Below are positions 61,124 through 64,000 of a stretch of 64,000 nt of DNA, piece after piece; within the stretch, counting starts at the first letter, position 1; every line of letters starts with the position of its first letter. Both the position numbers and the translations under genes were made by a program. The stretch spans positions 217,824-281,823 of the forward strand of contig NZ_JAXAVX010000005.1 of NCBI RefSeq assembly GCF_033949425.1, in the 5' to 3' direction. Below the pieces are notes generated by a model, which searched no databases, had not been told where the DNA came from, and saw only the letters and a list, made by a program, of their open reading frames with translations. The stretch comes from Patulibacter brassicae (lineage in GTDB: Bacteria > Actinomycetota > Thermoleophilia > Solirubrobacterales > Solirubrobacteraceae).

Positions 61124-62179
61124 TCAGTCCGTCGAGCGCGGGCGCAGGAGGTAGTGCGAGACGAGCCACTCCTGACCGCCGCTCCTTCCCCAGATCTGCT
61201 CCGTCGAGAGGAGGAAGAGCCGCCAGCCGCCCAGCAGCCGCCGCGCGGCCCGGCGCCCGCCGTGGGCCTCCAGCAGCGCCAGCGCCTCGTCGCGGTGGGC
61301 GTCCAGCCGCGCGAGCCACGCCTCGAGCGTGCGGGCGTAGTGCGTGCCGTCGACCGCCCAGCGCCGCTCCACGACGAGGTCGTCGGCGAAGCGCTCCAGC
61401 AGGTCGTGGGAGGGCATCGTGCCCTCGGTGAAGAACCGCTCGGCGGCCCACGTGCCGACGAACCGGTAGGCGATCCGCCGGTGGCTGAAGACGTGCACGA
61501 AGCACCGGCCGTCCGGCCGCAGCCAGCCGGCGACCCGCCGCAGCAGCTCGTGCCAGTTGCGCAGGTGCTCGAGCATCTCGATCGAGATGACCCGGTCGAA
61601 GCGCCGGTCGGTGTCGAAGTCGTTGATGTCCTGCGTGACGACGCGCAGGCGCGCGGGATCGATCCCGCGGGCGTCCCGCTCGCGCTCGAGGTGCTCGCGC
61701 TGCCCGTGCGAGTTCGACACGGCGAGGATCCGGCACGCGGGGAACCGCTCGGCGACGTAGAGGCTCAGCGAGCCCCAGCCGCAGCCGAGGTCCAGGAGCT
61801 CCATCCCGTCGCGCAGGCCCGCGCGGCGGACCGTCAGGTCGAGCATGGCGTCCTCGGCGCCGGCCAGGTCGGTGACCCCGTCGCTCCAGAGGCAGCCGCT
61901 GTACTTGCGCCGCGGGCCGAGGATGAGCCCGAGGAACTCGGCGGGCAGCTCGTAGTGCTGCTCGTTGGCGCTCTCGGGCCGCTCGGCGATCGGCCCGCTC
62001 GACATCCGCTCGATCAGCGCCTGCCGCCGGTCGTCCTGGACCGCGACGCCGCCGCGCTCCTCTCGCCGCAGGCGGCGTCCGGCGCCCCAGCGCGACCCGG
62101 CGCGCAGCAGCGCGTCGGGCAGGAGGCCCCGCTCGAGGGCGAGGTCGAGGGCGGCGTAGCGGCGGGCGGTCGAGCTCAT
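61124..62179 (-). CDS. Cyclopropane-fatty-acyl-phospholipid synthase family
   Basis: 351 residues. LLDLGCGWGSLSLYVAERFP is the SAM motif, ANEQHYELPAEFLGLILGPR the N-terminal family region, and HVFSHRRIAYRF contains active-site His residues. Members make cyclopropane rings or methyl branches on unsaturated acyl chains, and some relatives are methyltransferases of other lipids. Located between cardiolipin synthase and a patatin-like enzyme. Confidence 0.85.
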   Translation of the reverse strand: MSSTARRYAALDLALERGLLPDALLRAGSRWGAGRRLRREERGGVAVQDDRRQALIERMSSGPIAERPESANEQHYELPAEFLGLILGPRRKYSGCLWSDGVTDLAGAEDAMLDLTVRRAGLRDGMELLDLGCGWGSLSLYVAERFPACRILAVSNSHGQREHLERERDARGIDPARLRVVTQDINDFDTDRRFDRVISIEMLEHLRNWHELLRRVAGWLRPDGRCFVHVFSHRRIAYRFVGTWAAERFFTEGTMPSHDLLERFADDLVVERRWAVDGTHYARTLEAWLARLDAHRDEALALLEAHGGRRAARRLLGGWRLFLLSTEQIWGRSGGQEWLVSHYLLRPRSTD

Positions 62180-62284
62180 GGGTCGTCCAGGGCTACGCCG
62201 GACGCGCGCGGTCGGATGCCGCCCCTCCGCTCCCGCGCTCGGGGCCGGGGCGGCGCCCGGTGCCCGGGCGAGGACCCGAGCGCC

Positions 62285-63628
62285 TCAGGCGGCCGCGGCG
62301 GTGGCCCGCTCGGCGGCCGTCGCGCCGTCCTCGCGGGGGCGGGGCGCGCGGCCGGTGTCGAAGTCGAAGTCGTGCCCCGCCTCCGAGCACCAGAGGTCGG
62401 GATGGCGCGCGAGCCACGCCTCGGCGTCGCGCTTGCCCGCCTCCATGAGGAGGTCGAAGTACAGGTCGTCGAACAGCAGGAACGACAGCAGCTCGCCGCG
62501 AGCACGGGTCTGGTCGCCGCCCAGCAGGCGCGAGAGGACCGGGAAGTCGGGGCGCAGCAGGGCGCGCCAGCCGGAGTACCGGCGGTCGAGGACCTCGGCG
62601 GCGAGCTCGCCGAGCTCGCCACGCCGCTGCGGGGACACGAGCGCGTACTCGATCCGCCGGTACGCCGGCCGGCCGCGCGCGCTGCGCATCTGCCCGGCGA
62701 CGCGCGCGGCGCGGCTGCGCGGCGCGGCGAGCATCTCGTTGAGCGTCACGAGGCTGTGGAGGTCGTCGTTGATCTGGTCGACGAGCAGGCCGTCGACGAT
62801 GTTGCTCACGACGTCCGAGATCCGCGGGACCCGCGGGGCCCGCGCCGCCTCGTGGCCGGCGCGGTGGCCGAGCGGCTCGAAGCCGACGACGATCACGCGG
62901 TCGGCGCCGAGGTTCAGCGCCGGCGAGAGCGGCGTGTTGAGGCGCGTCGCGCCGTCGACGTAGAAGTCGGCCGCCTCGGCGGGCTCGTCGACGCGCACCG
63001 GCGCGAAGAGCAGGGGGATCGCGGCCGACGCGCGAACGTGCTGGCTCGTCAGCCGGGTCCGGACGTAGCGCAGGTTGTCCGAGGGCCGCGAGACCGGCAT
63101 CTCCGCGCCGCCCTGCACGAACGCCATCGGCCCGCTGCGTCCCAGCGACGTCGCCACGACGCAGACGGCGTCGTACGCGCCGTCCTCGCCGTTGCGCTCC
63201 AGGGCGTCCCAGTCGACGATCCGGTTCAGGGTGCGCCGCAGCGGGTGCGGATCCATGAGGCCCGCGAGCCGGACGCCGGGCACGTGCAGGACGTCGCCGG
63301 CGAAGCGCGCGATCGTGCGCGGCAGGCCCGGGCCGATGATCGGGCGGATGACGTCGCCCTTGCCGATCCGCCGCCAGTGCGCGAGGCCCTGGGCGACCTG
63401 CTCCTCGGCGGGGAGGTGCGCGACCGACCCGAGGTAGGCGGCGTTGATCGCCCCCACCGAGGTGCCGCAGAAGATCGTCGGCCGCTCGCCGCGCCGCTCC
63501 AGCTCGGGGAGCAGGACGGCCAGGGCCCCGACCTCGTAGGCGCCGCGCGCGCCGCCGCCGGGGAGGACGAGGGCGACGCGGCCGGGGCGGTCGCCCGCGG
63601 CGGTGCTCTCGGCCGGCAGCGGCATCAC
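62285..63628 (-). CDS. Patatin-like phospholipase
   Basis: 447 residues. GGGARGAYE is the oxyanion motif, GTSVGAINA the Ser nucleophile, and DGATRLN the Asp of the catalytic dyad. No signal peptide and no transmembrane helix, so probably cytosolic. It may hydrolyse phospholipids or acyl esters. C-terminal extension of about 120 residues beyond the core. ATG start at 63628. Confidence 0.85.
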   Translation of the reverse strand: MMPLPAESTAAGDRPGRVALVLPGGGARGAYEVGALAVLLPELERRGERPTIFCGTSVGAINAAYLGSVAHLPAEEQVAQGLAHWRRIGKGDVIRPIIGPGLPRTIARFAGDVLHVPGVRLAGLMDPHPLRRTLNRIVDWDALERNGEDGAYDAVCVVATSLGRSGPMAFVQGGAEMPVSRPSDNLRYVRTRLTSQHVRASAAIPLLFAPVRVDEPAEAADFYVDGATRLNTPLSPALNLGADRVIVVGFEPLGHRAGHEAARAPRVPRISDVVSNIVDGLLVDQINDDLHSLVTLNEMLAAPRSRAARVAGQMRSARGRPAYRRIEYALVSPQRRGELGELAAEVLDRRYSGWRALLRPDFPVLSRLLGGDQTRARGELLSFLLFDDLYFDLLMEAGKRDAEAWLARHPDLWCSEAGHDFDFDTGRAPRPREDGATAAERATAAAA

Positions 63629-63761
63629 GCCAGTATCGCGCGTTCGGCGGCCGGGCCCGCCGCCAGGCGCCGCGACGTGGGCCGCTCGTCCGCGGCGGCG
63701 GGTCCCCCACGCGACGGACCCCGGCGCGGCCCGGATCCGTCGGCGCGCGGTCGAGCGGGGC

Positions 63762-64000
63762 TCAGAAGTCGAAGTCGCGCGGCGGCTTCTGCTCGAACCA
63801 CAGGCGATCGTGGTCCGGCGTCTCCTGCAGGAACTCCGGCGTGTCGGAGAGCACGTCGCCCTGCGTCGCCTCGCCGCCCGTCGACTCGTCGATCCGCCGC
63901 CGGGGCACCGGGGCCACGGGCGGCGGGGGCGGCGTCGCGCCGGTCAGCGGCGGCGGTCCGGCCGGCGGCTGGGCGGGGGCGGGCGGGGCCGCGGCCGGCG
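63762..64000 (-). CDS. C-terminal part of a hypothetical protein (5' part outside window)
   Basis: The stop TCA (minus strand) is at 63762. The 79 visible codons have a Pro/Ala-rich segment, then DESTGGEATQGDVLSDTPEF-LQETPDHDRLWFEQKPP-RDFDF. No domain is recognisable; the ordered, acidic tail ending in DFDF suggests a conserved terminal peptide. The 133-base gap to the patatin gene shows nothing clear. Confidence 0.6.
   Translation of the reverse strand, partial: PAAAPPAPAQPPAGPPPLTGATPPPPPVAPVPRRRIDESTGGEATQGDVLSDTPEFLQETPDHDRLWFEQKPPRDFDF

Overview
The window is a very GC-rich, densely coded chromosomal segment with about 67 protein genes and no rRNA, tRNA, CRISPR array, insertion sequence or phage genes that I can see. 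Gene content and style (many TetR regulators, MpsC/DUF2294 and DUF6328 proteins, a SigB-type sigma factor, GTG starts, four-base ATGA/GTGA overlaps) point to an actinobacterium. The class Thermoleophilia (Solirubrobacterales or a relative) is my inference from gene content, not a proven placement.

Layout. 1-8 kb: a MalT-like LuxR regulator cut by the left edge, three MpsC-family paralogs, phoU, a TetR/phosphotransferase/AttH-like module, a DUF6328 membrane protein and a glycosyltransferase. 8-14.6 kb: PRC-barrel proteins, an unusual NRAMP-type carrier, a SigB-type sigma factor, an epimerase, a DUF1360 protein, a CDGSH protein and a HemK-like methylase. 14.7-22 kb: a haem-oxygenase-like diiron protein with twin short-chain dehydrogenases, an isochorismatase-fold hydrolase, and a divergent aldehyde dehydrogenase/zinc alcohol dehydrogenase pair. 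22-29 kb: a TetR-flanked operon of two FAD oxidoreductases and a thiolase, with three further TetR genes. 29-37 kb: purE-purK, a PAS/degenerate-GGDEF protein, a third phosphotransferase, and molybdenum cofactor genes (mobA-like, moeA and one 650-residue MoaD-MoaE-MoaC-MogA fusion). 37-44 kb: hydrolase, flavoprotein, TetR, a cytochrome P450 fused to a CAP domain, and a second TetR/phosphotransferase/AttH-like module. 44-50 kb: complete cydABDC for cytochrome bd oxidase. 50-64 kb: dodecin, an FAD oxidoreductase, TetR, DUF5718, a NagZ-like lipoprotein, PEP carboxylase, an orphan LuxR protein, then a phospholipid group (cardiolipin synthase, cyclopropane synthase, patatin) and a gene cut by the right edge.

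Regulation. Two promoter themes recur. First, many genes have a TANNNN -10 element ending only 6-9 bases before the start codon and no Shine-Dalgarno site, which suggests leaderless mRNAs. Second, a subset with redox or stress roles carry GTTT-like/GGGTA elements 15-17 bases apart, the pattern of SigB/SigF-family promoters, and such a sigma factor is encoded at 11.0-11.7 kb. Several TetR genes sit beside clear inverted repeats.

The most unusual items are the four-domain molybdopterin fusion, the P450-CAP fusion, the twice-occurring TetR/phosphotransferase/AttH-like module, and the TetR-controlled FAD/FAD/thiolase operon.
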